Shown: in pieces, positions 1-6,501 of the stretch
How positions within the stretch are numbered: the stretch's first letter is position 1
How the letters are laid out: each line of letters starts with the position of its first letter
Assembly: GCA_012841175.1 (NCBI GenBank)
Contig: DUVG01000069.1
Location: 1 to 13,225 of the forward strand
DNA: 13,225 nt
Direction of reading: 5' to 3'
Source of the DNA: Clostridium sp.
Lineage (GTDB): Bacteria > Bacillota > Clostridia > Acetivibrionales > Acetivibrionaceae
The notes under the pieces: model-generated
Database searches by the model: none
What the model saw: the letters and a program-made list of their open reading frames with translations, nothing else
Told to the model about the DNA's origin: nothing
Position numbers and translations under genes: made by a program

Positions 1-542
1 AATTTAGCTTCCCTGGCCATTTCTGTCAAATCTCTTCCAAACTGGTTTAGTACAGGAGTGTTTGAATAGCTTTTACTGGTTTTTGGACTACCCCCTGCAC
101 TTGGTGCTTCCTCATTTAACATTTTAACCATTTCATGAAACAGTTTTTGAGGATCAATGCCTAAATCCATCATTATTCTAACTGCAACACTTTCTCCTTC
201 TTTTAAAATTCCAAGAAGTAAGTGTTCTGTTCCTATATAATTATGACCTATTTTTCTTGCTTCTCTAAAACTTAATTCAAGAACTCTTTTTGTCCTAGGA
301 GTAAGGCCTAAAGGCTGTTCTTTCATCTTCTCTCCTCTACCTATAAGTTCTTCAATTTGCTTTAATATCTTATCGTCTGTCATTCCCTGACCTTGCAATA
401 CACGAGCTGCTATACCACTTCCTTCTTTAAGAAGTCCGTAAAGTAAATGCTCTGTTCCTACATAACTATGTCCTAATTCCGCTGCTATTTCCTGTGAAAA
501 TTTCATTGCTTTTTCGGCTTTTTCTGTAAAACGTCCATACAT
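1..542 (-). CDS. clpC: ClpC, AAA+ unfoldase of the ClpCP protease (N-terminal part, cut by window edge)
   Basis: ClpC unfolds proteins and feeds them to the ClpP protease in the cytoplasm. Only the first 180 codons are in the window. They begin MYGRFTEKAEKAM and contain the two Clp_N repeats. Each repeat carries a GTEH motif (Glu about 31 and 106); in B. subtilis ClpC these glutamates bind phosphoarginine. The segment ends in FGRDLTEMAREAK, where the first AAA+ module starts, so Walker motifs lie outside. The ATG at 542 follows an in-frame TGA at 548-546 and a GGGAGG ribosome site. The gene is last of ctsR-mcsA-mcsB-clpC, 64 bases after mcsB. A ClpC is favoured over ClpA, ClpB or ClpE because of its neighbours and the N-domain sequence. 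Confidence 0.96.
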   Translation of the reverse strand, partial: MYGRFTEKAEKAMKFSQEIAAELGHSYVGTEHLLYGLLKEGSGIAARVLQGQGMTDDKILKQIEELIGRGEKMKEQPLGLTPRTKRVLELSFREARKIGHNYIGTEHLLLGILKEGESVAVRIMMDLGIDPQKLFHEMVKMLNEEAPSAGGSPKTSKSYSNTPVLNQFGRDLTEMAREAK

Positions 543-606
543 ACGTCAATCCTCCCATCATATCTGTTTTAAAATACTCTTAGACTCCTAATAAAAAGCA
601 AATTGG

Positions 607-1629
607 CTAATTTAGCTTTTCTCTAATTAGTTCTGCTCTTTTAATATCCCTTTCAGCTGCAAGAAGCTGCTTTCCAACTAAATATTGTAAATTCGCAGGT
701 TGTATGCTTATAAATATTTCGTTAAGAATTTTGATATCTATGTTAGTAATTATACCCATATCCACTCCTAGTCTAACATCAGAAAGCAATTTAAAACTCT
801 CTTCAGACGAAAGTATTCTAGCATTAGATAATATTCCTAATGATCTGAATATCTTGTCTTCAAACCTAAAGGGATTTTGCTTATGAAGTTCCTTTCTAAA
901 CATTCTTTCTTGAGAAATAATCTGATTTGCAATATTTTTTATATTTGCAATTATCTCTTCCTCCGTCTGTCCTAAAGTAACTTGATTAGATATTTGAAAC
1001 ATATTTCCCATGGCTTCAGAATTTTCTCCATACATCCCTCTAACGGTTATTCCAAGTTTACTACATACTTCAAGAACTCCCTTTATATATCCTGTCATGG
1101 TAAGGGCTGGAAGATGCAGCATTGCAGATGCTCTTATTCCAGTTCCAACATTTGTAGGGCAACTGGTTAGATATCCAAAGCTTTCTTCAAATGCAAAATC
1201 TACATTTTCCTCAAAAAGGTGATCTATATCATTGCATAAATTCCACGCATTCTCTAGCTGCATTCCCGGAAAAAGGCACTGAATCCTTAAATGATCTTCT
1301 TCATTTATCATTATACTCACTTTTTCATCATTGCTAAGGATAACGCCGCTTCTCATTTGACTATCTGCCAATTCCGAGCTTATAAGATGTTTTTCAACAA
1401 GCATCTGCCTTTCTAAAGGAGTCAGGCTTTGCATATCTGTAAATTCAAACTTAGCAATATCATTATCTTTTTCAACTATAATCTCTTTTGCTTTTTTTTG
1501 TACTTGTTCTTCATCTTCCCTTTTCATTCTAAAAGGAAAAGGGAAATCTTTAAAGTTTCGGGCAAGTCGTATTCTGCTACTTATAACTACATCTGATTCT
1601 GGTCCTTTTTCTATATACCACCCTTTCAT
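607..1629 (-). CDS. mcsB: McsB, protein arginine kinase
   Basis: McsB phosphorylates arginines on CtsR and on damaged proteins, which tags them for ClpCP. It belongs to the phosphagen (guanidino) kinase family. Visible features are the N-terminal SSRIRLARN nucleotide-binding motif, the family signature YLTSCPTNVGTG with the conserved catalytic-loop cysteine, and an NQVTLG segment. The C-terminal RDIKRA matches the RDxxRA phosphoarginine-sensing motif described for Bacillus McsB, so allosteric activation by pArg is probably kept. At 340 residues the length is normal. A TTG at 1632 is also open, but the ATG at 1629 lies 7 bases from GGAGGG whereas the TTG lies only 4 bases away, so the ATG is preferred. 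The gene sits between mcsA (35 bases upstream) and clpC. Confidence 0.96.
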   Translation of the reverse strand: MKGWYIEKGPESDVVISSRIRLARNFKDFPFPFRMKREDEEQVQKKAKEIIVEKDNDIAKFEFTDMQSLTPLERQMLVEKHLISSELADSQMRSGVILSNDEKVSIMINEEDHLRIQCLFPGMQLENAWNLCNDIDHLFEENVDFAFEESFGYLTSCPTNVGTGIRASAMLHLPALTMTGYIKGVLEVCSKLGITVRGMYGENSEAMGNMFQISNQVTLGQTEEEIIANIKNIANQIISQERMFRKELHKQNPFRFEDKIFRSLGILSNARILSSEESFKLLSDVRLGVDMGIITNIDIKILNEIFISIQPANLQYLVGKQLLAAERDIKRAELIREKLN

Positions 1630-1664
1630 CAATATTCCCTCCTTATTGCTAAAAATTTTATACT

Positions 1665-2177
1665 TTATATTTCTAGTCCTTTTTCTTTTGCTTCCATTTC
1701 CTTTATTTGGTCTCTTATTTCAGCTGCTTTTTCGTACTCTTCATTTTTTATAAAAACATTAAGCTGTTCTTTTAATTTTCTAATTTCCCTTGATACTTTT
1801 GCTCTGCTATAAATTTTTTCAGGTATTTTCCCGTTATATTGAACATTTCCATGAAGCCTTTTTAATAATGGCATAAGTTTTTCTCCATATGTTTTATAGC
1901 AATCTGCACAACCAATCTTTCCAGTTTTCTTAAAGTCATCATAACTCATTTTACATGTATTACATATCATTTTTGTGCTTTGAGGCGAAACAGATGACAT
2001 GTATGGAACTCCCATAATACCTGAAAAAAAATCATTTATACTAAAAGGAGAGCCGATTTTTAACTTTCCTTCTTCCTTGGCACAATTTTCACAAAGGTAT
2101 AAAACATGTTTATTGTTATTTATTATCTGAGTAAACTGAATGTTTGCAATTTTTTTTTGACATTTTTGACATAACAT
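1665..2177 (-). CDS. mcsA: McsA, zinc-binding activator of the McsB arginine kinase
   Basis: McsA binds metal and activates McsB; the pair controls CtsR and ClpC. The 170-residue protein has four CxxC knuckles: C3/C6, C29/C32, C72/C75 and C90/C93. Together these are enough for two zinc sites. A C-terminal UVR-type helical hairpin (about residues 130-167, with KLKEQLNVFIKNEEYEKAAEIRD) follows; this motif is shared with UvrB/UvrC and mediates protein contacts. The ATG at 2177 has an AGGAGAG site 7 bases upstream. The position between ctsR (49 bases upstream) and mcsB is the standard Firmicute order. No key cysteine is missing. Confidence 0.96.
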   Translation of the reverse strand: MLCQKCQKKIANIQFTQIINNNKHVLYLCENCAKEEGKLKIGSPFSINDFFSGIMGVPYMSSVSPQSTKMICNTCKMSYDDFKKTGKIGCADCYKTYGEKLMPLLKRLHGNVQYNGKIPEKIYSRAKVSREIRKLKEQLNVFIKNEEYEKAAEIRDQIKEMEAKEKGLEI

Positions 2178-2226
2178 AAATTTCTCTCCTTTCTACGGCC
2201 TCTTAAAAGCAGCCACTAATTATTAT

Positions 2227-2688
2227 TTATGTTAAAATGCATACTAGCATATTTTTCAAAATATTAGCTCTTAAATAGCCTCTTTGATTCACGGGAACAA
2301 TAGATAAAACCTTATCACTTGTTGCTGCTTTTAGCATTAATCCTTCCTTTTCTGATACTATGTCATAGTCAATAAAATTATTAATGAAGGCCTGGGCTGT
2401 CTGCTGAGAAATACTATCACCCATGGATGCAACAATGTGCATAAGATAATTTTTGTCTTTATGCTTTATGCTCACTCGTTTTATTCTTATATGCCCTCCC
2501 CCACCTCGCCTGCTCTCTACATAATAGCCTCTATCCGTTGTAAACCTTGTATCTATAACATAGTTAATTTGAGAAGGTACACAGTTAAACTGATTTGCAA
2601 GTTCATTTCTTTGTATTTCAATATATCCATCAGTATCGTTAATCAACTGCTTAATAAAAGCTTCTATTAAATCACTAAGTTTTGCCAT
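2227..2688 (-). CDS. ctsR: CtsR, transcriptional repressor of class III heat-shock genes
   Basis: CtsR is a dimeric winged-helix repressor of clp and mcs genes that loses DNA binding on heating. Visible are the HTH region (NELANQFNCVPSQINYVIDTRFT) and the wing ESRRGGGGHIRIKR. The tetraglycine loop in that wing is the known thermosensor, and the preceding arginines are the McsB-sensitive type. The C-terminal half corresponds to the four-helix dimerisation domain. Two upstream GTG codons (2697 and 2694) are also open. The ATG at 2688 is preferred because it lies 9 bases from AAAGAGGG and gives the usual CtsR N-terminus (MAKLSDLIEAF, 153 residues). It is the first gene of the operon and is itself preceded by a CtsR operator, so autoregulation is expected. 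Confidence 0.96.
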   Translation of the reverse strand: MAKLSDLIEAFIKQLINDTDGYIEIQRNELANQFNCVPSQINYVIDTRFTTDRGYYVESRRGGGGHIRIKRVSIKHKDKNYLMHIVASMGDSISQQTAQAFINNFIDYDIVSEKEGLMLKAATSDKVLSIVPVNQRGYLRANILKNMLVCILT

Positions 2689-2724
2689 ATCCACCACCCT
2701 CTTTAGTTTGTTTCGTTTGTTTAC

Positions 2725-2741
2725 TTTGACTATCTTTGACC
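2725..2741 (-). promoter_or_regulatory. CtsR operator (heptad direct repeat)
   Basis: Read on the minus strand this is GGTCAAA-GAT-AGTCAAA, a complete match to the CtsR consensus RGTCAAA-NAN-RGTCAAA. It begins about 10 bases downstream of the -10 hexamer, so it covers the probable transcription start. This is the usual placement for CtsR repression. I found no second copy elsewhere in the window. Confidence 0.94.
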
Positions 2742-2750
2742 TTTAATATT

Positions 2751-2779
2751 ATTATATTTTATTTTTAAAAAAATTTCAA
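2751..2779 (-). promoter_or_regulatory. SigA-type promoter of the ctsR-mcsA-mcsB-clpC operon
   Basis: The minus strand reads TTGAAA (2779-2774), a 17-base spacer and a perfect TATAAT (2756-2751). The start of transcription should fall near 2744, at the edge of the CtsR operator. This gives an mRNA leader of about 55 bases. Confidence 0.88.
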
Positions 2780-2804
2780 GGGGGAAAAAGGCTATAACCC
2801 CCTT
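2767..2804 (-). terminator. Terminator of the small gene upstream of ctsR
   Basis: On the minus strand AAGGGGG (2804-2798) and CCCCCTT (2784-2778) can form a 7-bp stem with a 13-base loop. GAAA and seven T follow (2773-2767). It sits about 45 bases after the stop of the 59-codon gene and touches the -35 box of the ctsR promoter, so it insulates the operon. The four-base gap before the T-run weakens it somewhat. Confidence 0.7.
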
Positions 2805-2849
2805 TAAAATTTAATTATTTACAAATGATATTTAAAAATACAATTTAGA

Positions 2850-3029
2850 TTAGACTTGCTTTTTATTTGTTTCACTATTATTTTTTGTTACTTGCGCTAA
2901 ATGACGTGCTTTTTCTCTCTGTTTTTCAGGAGTAATCCATTGATGAAAAGATGATATAAATTCTCCATATTGAGTGGTATCTTCTATTTTCTCATCCTTT
3001 ATATTATTTTTATTATTTTTATTTGCCAT
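2850..3029 (-). CDS. Small hydrophilic protein of unknown function (59 aa)
   Basis: I do not recognise this family. ATG at 3029 follows AAGGAG (11 bases away) and opens 59 codons ending TAA at 2850. The product starts with an Asn/Lys-rich stretch (MANKNNKNN). A denser, probably structured core follows: QYGEFISSFHQWITPEKQREK and then ARHLAQVTKNN. It ends in a polar, basic tail. There is no signal peptide, membrane segment or cysteine. Evidence that it is a real gene is the ribosome site, a following terminator, a plausible promoter and a non-random core with Trp, His and Phe. It lies between the DUF1624 gene and the clp operon, on the same strand as both. A small cytosolic or spore-associated protein is possible, but nothing in the sequence decides this. 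Confidence 0.72.
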   Translation of the reverse strand: MANKNNKNNIKDEKIEDTTQYGEFISSFHQWITPEKQREKARHLAQVTKNNSETNKKQV

Positions 3030-3083
3030 TTTATTATATTCTCCTTTTTCAAAAAATCTATTTTTCTATGATAAAATTTTTTA

Positions 3084-3111
3084 TCTATAAACCTCTATTT
3101 TATTTTTTCAA
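3084..3111 (-). promoter_or_regulatory. Possible promoter of the 59-codon gene
   Basis: The minus strand shows TTGAAA (3111-3106), a 16-base spacer and TATAGA (3089-3084). That is about 55 bases before the ATG at 3029. The region is so AT-rich that chance matches are likely. An AT-only imperfect dyad at 3095-3125 overlaps it. Confidence 0.35.
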
Positions 3112-3144
3112 AAAAAACAAAATAGTATTCGTACTTTAATTGGT

Positions 3145-3855
3145 TTATTCATTTTTGTAATTGGAGAATAAAAACATTATTGCCAAAATAACAGGTTGGT
3201 GTATAAGATATACTAAAAGTGAGTGTCTTCCTAAAAAACTTATAAAATTATCTTTTACTTGAAAAGAAAAAATACTTTTCTTTTCTCTATATATTGTTTT
3301 GCCTAGCAAAATACCTGCAACAAAGAAGAAAGACCAAGGAAGCAGGGGATAATAATCTAATGAAATAAAATCTTTATTTCTTAGCCCAAACATGAAAAAA
3401 TAATTGCTTTTAACTTGTATATTAGAAATTATAAGGCTTATTAAAATAAGTTCAACCAACAAAATAAAAAGCCAACGCTTTTTAAGCTTTTTTAATGCAG
3501 GTGAAATAAGCATACATATTGCTAGCATATGCAAAATCCCAAATACAATATATTCTTCCTTGTTTAATATATATGTAGCCAAAGTAATGATAATTGCAGT
3601 AGAAAGAACTATCAAGCCCCGCCTTAAGCTACTTCGGCTAAAAAAAGTACTTATTCCAGAAATAAATATAAAAGAAGATGCAACTATGATTCTTATCATA
3701 TCCACAAAACCATAAGAATAATTTATAGGTTTTTTATAGAAATATTCTAAATTAAAAAGGGTATGCAATATAATCATAAGTATTATAAGTATCCCTCTTG
3801 CCATATCTATTTCCCATACACGGTTTTTATTTGTCTTCCTCATAACCCTCGCCAT
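3145..3855 (-). CDS. DUF1624 / HGSNAT-like integral membrane acyltransferase-family protein
   Basis: A polytopic membrane protein of 236 residues with about seven hydrophobic segments (roughly 18-36, 50-70, 78-97, 103-118, 127-145, 170-186, 209-231). The first segment contains WEIDMARGILI and then His31. This is the D-x-x-R-G ... H pattern of the DUF1624 (heparan-alpha-glucosaminide N-acetyltransferase-like) and acyltransferase-3 group. Further family-like parts are FGILHMLAICML, DYYPLLPWSFFFVAGILLGK and FLGRHSLLVYLIHQP. By family it may transfer an acyl group across the membrane to a cell-surface sugar, but the substrate is unknown. The start is uncertain. ATG 3855 follows an in-frame stop but has no ribosome site; ATG 3843 has GAGGG only 2 bases away. 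It appears to be a single-gene unit. GC content and codon use look like those of its neighbours. Confidence 0.82.
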   Translation of the reverse strand: MARVMRKTNKNRVWEIDMARGILIILMIILHTLFNLEYFYKKPINYSYGFVDMIRIIVASSFIFISGISTFFSRSSLRRGLIVLSTAIIITLATYILNKEEYIVFGILHMLAICMLISPALKKLKKRWLFILLVELILISLIISNIQVKSNYFFMFGLRNKDFISLDYYPLLPWSFFFVAGILLGKTIYREKKSIFSFQVKDNFISFLGRHSLLVYLIHQPVILAIMFLFSNYKNE

Positions 3856-3911
3856 AAATTAATTTTCTATGCTTTTTCAATATTTTTCCTTGTATTGTTG
3901 TAGCTTTTTCA

Positions 3912-3940
3912 TAAATAGTGTGAAATTGTGAACTAATCAA
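3912..3940 (-). promoter_or_regulatory. Possible promoter of the DUF1624 gene
   Basis: The minus strand has TTGATT (3940-3935), 17 bases and TATTTA (3917-3912), about 57 bases before ATG 3855. Both hexamers are imperfect, so this is only a candidate. Confidence 0.28.
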
Positions 3941-3965
3941 GCCCAAGTTATCAAATAACCTGGGC
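3941..3965 (-). terminator. Hairpin terminator after the EF-G-like gene
   Basis: An 11-bp stem with one mismatch, GCCCAaGTTAT / ATAACcTGGGC, closes a CAA loop. It begins 24 bases after the fusA2 stop. The U-run is better on the plus strand (CCTTTTATAT) than on the minus strand (TTGATTAG). No plus-strand gene ends here, so its service to the minus-strand gene is inferred from position. Confidence 0.6.
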
Positions 3966-3988
3966 CTTTTATATAAATCTAAAAAATA

Positions 3989-6073
3989 TTAATTACCAGC
4001 TTCTCCACTTTCTAACTTAGCTTTTTCAATTACTTTTTCGCTTACATGTGGAGGTGCTTCCTCATATCTTTCAAACCAGAGTTTGAATTTTCCTCTACCT
4101 TGAGTCATTGACGTTAAATCTGTAGCATATTTAAACATTTCTGCTTGTGGAACTTCTGCTTCAACTTTTTGCATACCATTCTCGTAAGGATTCATTCCTA
4201 ATACTCTTCCTCTTCTCTTATTTAAATCACCTATTATTTCACCCATATAGCTATCTGGGATATAAACTTCCACATGTACTATAGGCTCTAATAAAACTGG
4301 TGAAGCTTGAGGAAGACCTTTTTTGTATGCAAGGCTAGCTGCCATCTTAAAAGCCATTTCAGAAGAGTCAACAGAGTGATAAGATCCATCAACTAGCGTT
4401 GCTTTTAAGTTAACTACAGGATAGCCTGCCAATACACCTTTTCTAATACTTTCCTGAAGTCCCTTTTCAACTGCTGGAAAATATTGTCTTGGGACTGCAC
4501 CACCAAAAATCTTTTCTTCAAAAGTCAATTCTTCTGTTTCTCCAGGCTCAAATTCAATCCAAACATGTCCATACTGACCATGACCACCAGATTGTTTCTT
4601 ATGCTTTCCTTCTACTTTAACCTTCTTTTTAATAGTCTCTCTGTATGGAATCTTTGGATCAGCTAGCTCAACCTCTACTCCAAACTTAGTCTTTAATTTA
4701 CTTACCACAACGTCTAAGTGAACTTCCCCAATTCCTGAAATGAGCATTTGATTTGTCTCTACATTTGTTTCCACTTTAAATGTTGGATCTTCATCTTGAA
4801 GTCTGCTAAGACCACTTCCTATTTTCTCTTCATCACCTTTTGCCTTAGGCTGAATTGCCATAGATATAACAGGTTCTGGGAAAACTATTTTTTCTAATTC
4901 TACAGCATTAGACTGGGCACAAAGAGTATCATTTGTATTAACATTTTGAAGCTTTGCAACTGCCCCTATATCTCCTGCTACTAATTGGTCTACCTGTATA
5001 TGCTTTTTACCTCTTAGTAAAAACAGTTGAGATATTTTTTCATTTTTTCCAGTAGTAGTATTATATGCTACAGAATCAGATTTCAAAGTTCCTGAATATA
5101 CTCTAATCATTGATATTTTTCCAACGAATGGGTCTGCAATTGTTTTAAATACTAAAGCTGAAAGAGGAGCATCTTTTGAGATTTCCAACTCACAAATCTC
5201 ATCAGAATCTTTCTTTTTAGCCTTTACAATCTTTTGATTGGATGGAGCAGGCATTAAATCTATAATTGAGTCCATTAAATTTTTAACTCCTAGATTATTA
5301 ACTGCACTTCCTAAAAACACTGGAGTTATAAATCCGTTTTCTATTCCCGATTTAAGACCATTATTTACTTCCTCTGCTGTAAACTCTTGACCATCAAAGA
5401 ACTTCTCCATAAGTTCTTCATCTGTTTCTGCAACAGCTTCGTTTAACACATTTCTAGCTTCCTCAATTTTATCTTTTAAATCAGAAGGAATTTCAACTTC
5501 CTCTAATTTGTCTTTTCCGAATTTATAAGCTTTCATGTTAACAACATTAACACAACCTACAAACTTGCCACCTTCAATTATTGGTAGTTCTGCTGCAATA
5601 ACACTTTTTCCAAAAGTATCTACCAATTGATCAAAAACTTTATTAAAATCTGCATTTTCCTCATCCATTTTATTTATAAAAAACATTTTAGGAATTTTTC
5701 TTTCATTTACATATTCCCAAGCTTTTTCAGTACCTACTTCAACTCCACTTTTGGCTGAAACAAGTATTAGCGCACTGTCAGAAACTCTAATCCCCTGTTT
5801 TACTTCTCCAACAAAATCAAAATATCCAGGAACATCAATGATATTAATTTTATGATTTTTCCACTCGCAAGGACATATAGACATGAATAATGAGTTTCTT
5901 CTTTTAATTTCTTCTGGATCATAGTCAGAGGTAGTTGTACCATCTTCGACCTTTCCAAATCTCTCAAGCACTCCAGTATTAAAAAGCATGGCTTCTGCAA
6001 GAGTTGTCTTTCCATGTCCACCATGTGACAGCAAACAGACATTTCGAATTTTTCCTGTGTTTAGGTCTTTCAT
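3989..6073 (-). CDS. EF-G-2-type translational GTPase (elongation factor G paralogue)
   Basis: A 694-residue protein with the full EF-G domain order. The GTPase domain has P-loop SHGGHGKTT (16-24), switch I EDGTTTSDYDPEEIKRRNSL, DVPGYFDF (80-87) and NKMD (134-137). The rest continues through the EF-G domain IV/V region to YEEAPPHVSEKV. It is not the canonical FusA: switch I lacks the RGITI motif, and the usual DTPGH histidine is Tyr84. As I remember it, Thermus thermophilus EF-G-2 has the same pattern (TTTTDYTPE, DAPGY), and that protein binds ribosomes and hydrolyses GTP. The cellular role of this clade is not settled. TetM-type ribosome protection is an alternative but fits the sequence less well. 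ATG 6073 has AAGGGGG 8 bases upstream. It is a monocistronic unit with a hairpin after it. Confidence 0.9.
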   Translation of the reverse strand: MKDLNTGKIRNVCLLSHGGHGKTTLAEAMLFNTGVLERFGKVEDGTTTSDYDPEEIKRRNSLFMSICPCEWKNHKINIIDVPGYFDFVGEVKQGIRVSDSALILVSAKSGVEVGTEKAWEYVNERKIPKMFFINKMDEENADFNKVFDQLVDTFGKSVIAAELPIIEGGKFVGCVNVVNMKAYKFGKDKLEEVEIPSDLKDKIEEARNVLNEAVAETDEELMEKFFDGQEFTAEEVNNGLKSGIENGFITPVFLGSAVNNLGVKNLMDSIIDLMPAPSNQKIVKAKKKDSDEICELEISKDAPLSALVFKTIADPFVGKISMIRVYSGTLKSDSVAYNTTTGKNEKISQLFLLRGKKHIQVDQLVAGDIGAVAKLQNVNTNDTLCAQSNAVELEKIVFPEPVISMAIQPKAKGDEEKIGSGLSRLQDEDPTFKVETNVETNQMLISGIGEVHLDVVVSKLKTKFGVEVELADPKIPYRETIKKKVKVEGKHKKQSGGHGQYGHVWIEFEPGETEELTFEEKIFGGAVPRQYFPAVEKGLQESIRKGVLAGYPVVNLKATLVDGSYHSVDSSEMAFKMAASLAYKKGLPQASPVLLEPIVHVEVYIPDSYMGEIIGDLNKRRGRVLGMNPYENGMQKVEAEVPQAEMFKYATDLTSMTQGRGKFKLWFERYEEAPPHVSEKVIEKAKLESGEAGN

Positions 6074-6101
6074 AATAATTCCCCCTTATATATTTAAATT
6101 T

Positions 6102-6138
6102 GAACTTTTCAAAAGCTAATCGAACTTTTCAAAAGTTC
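6102..6138. repeat. Tandem palindromic repeat in the fusA2 leader
   Basis: The 14-mer GAACTTTTCAAAAG occurs at 6102-6115 and 6122-6135, exactly 20 bases (about two helical turns) apart. The second copy extends to a perfect 17-base palindrome GAACTTTTCAAAAGTTC (6122-6138). It lies 29 bases before the fusA2 start codon, in its upstream region or leader. It could be a two-site operator. In RNA it could form alternative hairpins, because the left arm of either copy can pair with the right arm of the other. Confidence 0.7.
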
Positions 6139-6173
6139 TTTCTTGGTTTGCATTTCTAAGGAGTTGTACCAAA

Positions 6174-6203
6174 TTATTACATAAGATTCTGCATTATTTT
6201 CAA
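6174..6203 (-). promoter_or_regulatory. Candidate promoter of the EF-G-like gene
   Basis: The minus strand shows TTGAAA (6203-6198), 18 bases and TAATAA (6179-6174). This would give a leader of about 95 bases that includes both palindromic repeats. A second candidate (TTGAAA in the proximal repeat followed by TATAAG) would start too close to the coding region and leave no ribosome site. Confidence 0.35.
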
Positions 6204-6407
6204 AAAAGATAGTACTTTATTCACTCTTTATTATAATCTATTTTATTAGAATTTATTATATCTATTTTTATATTCAACTAATAATTAAAATTCCCTCTTT
6301 ATTAATATAAATTTGTTAAAATAAATTTATCTCGTTCTTAGAATTGTAACACATATGTTAAAAATCGTAAATGGTTTTTTACTCCATCCTATTGTTACAT
6401 ATTTCTG

Positions 6408-6436
6408 TTGACAATTTAAGTTTATCATTGTACATT
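6408..6436 (+). promoter_or_regulatory. Promoter of the aroF-tyrA operon
   Basis: A perfect TTGACA (6408-6413) is followed by 17 bases and TACATT (6431-6436). The -10 element has two mismatches. Transcription would start near 6443, giving a leader of about 60 bases. No leader peptide, terminator hairpin or T-box is visible in it, so control is more likely at initiation or through enzyme feedback. Confidence 0.65.
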
Positions 6437-6501
6437 AAGAATAAGTTTTAGTCTATTAGTAAGAATATTTTTATATTTTAAATAAAAGGATGGTTGCTAC
6501 T

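Larger units (their letters stand above)
6074..6501. other. Divergent intergenic region between fusA2 and aroF
   Basis: This region of over 400 bases is very AT-rich. It holds the fusA2 ribosome site, the palindromic repeat at 6102-6138, a candidate fusA2 promoter near 6174-6203 and the aroF promoter at 6408-6436. It also has an 8-bp AT-only inverted repeat at 6307-6330 and a TAAGAATA direct repeat (6436-6443, 6460-6467) in the aroF leader. I see no open frame with a ribosome site, no T-box (no TGGTACCGCG-like element) and no recognisable riboswitch. Confidence 0.6.

Noticed and set aside
982..1222. Plus-strand open frames inside mcsB and others inside fusA2 and ctsR
   Set aside because: They are shadows of well-supported minus-strand genes, with no ribosome site and no family-like sequence.
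3070..3125. AT-only inverted repeats (3070-3085 and 3095-3125) as terminator of the DUF1624 gene
   Set aside because: The stems contain almost no G/C pairs and no U-run follows on the minus strand. Such dyads are expected by chance in this composition.
6307..6330. Inverted repeat ATAAATTT-N8-AAATTTAT containing TTGTTAA, considered as a Rex box
   Set aside because: Only one half-site resembles the Rex consensus; the other half does not match TTAACAA. The dyad is all A/T in a very AT-rich spacer.
6437..6501. T-box, tyrosine leader peptide or other attenuator before aroF
   Set aside because: The leader is only about 60 bases, has no T-box sequence, no run of Tyr or Phe codons and no terminator hairpin.
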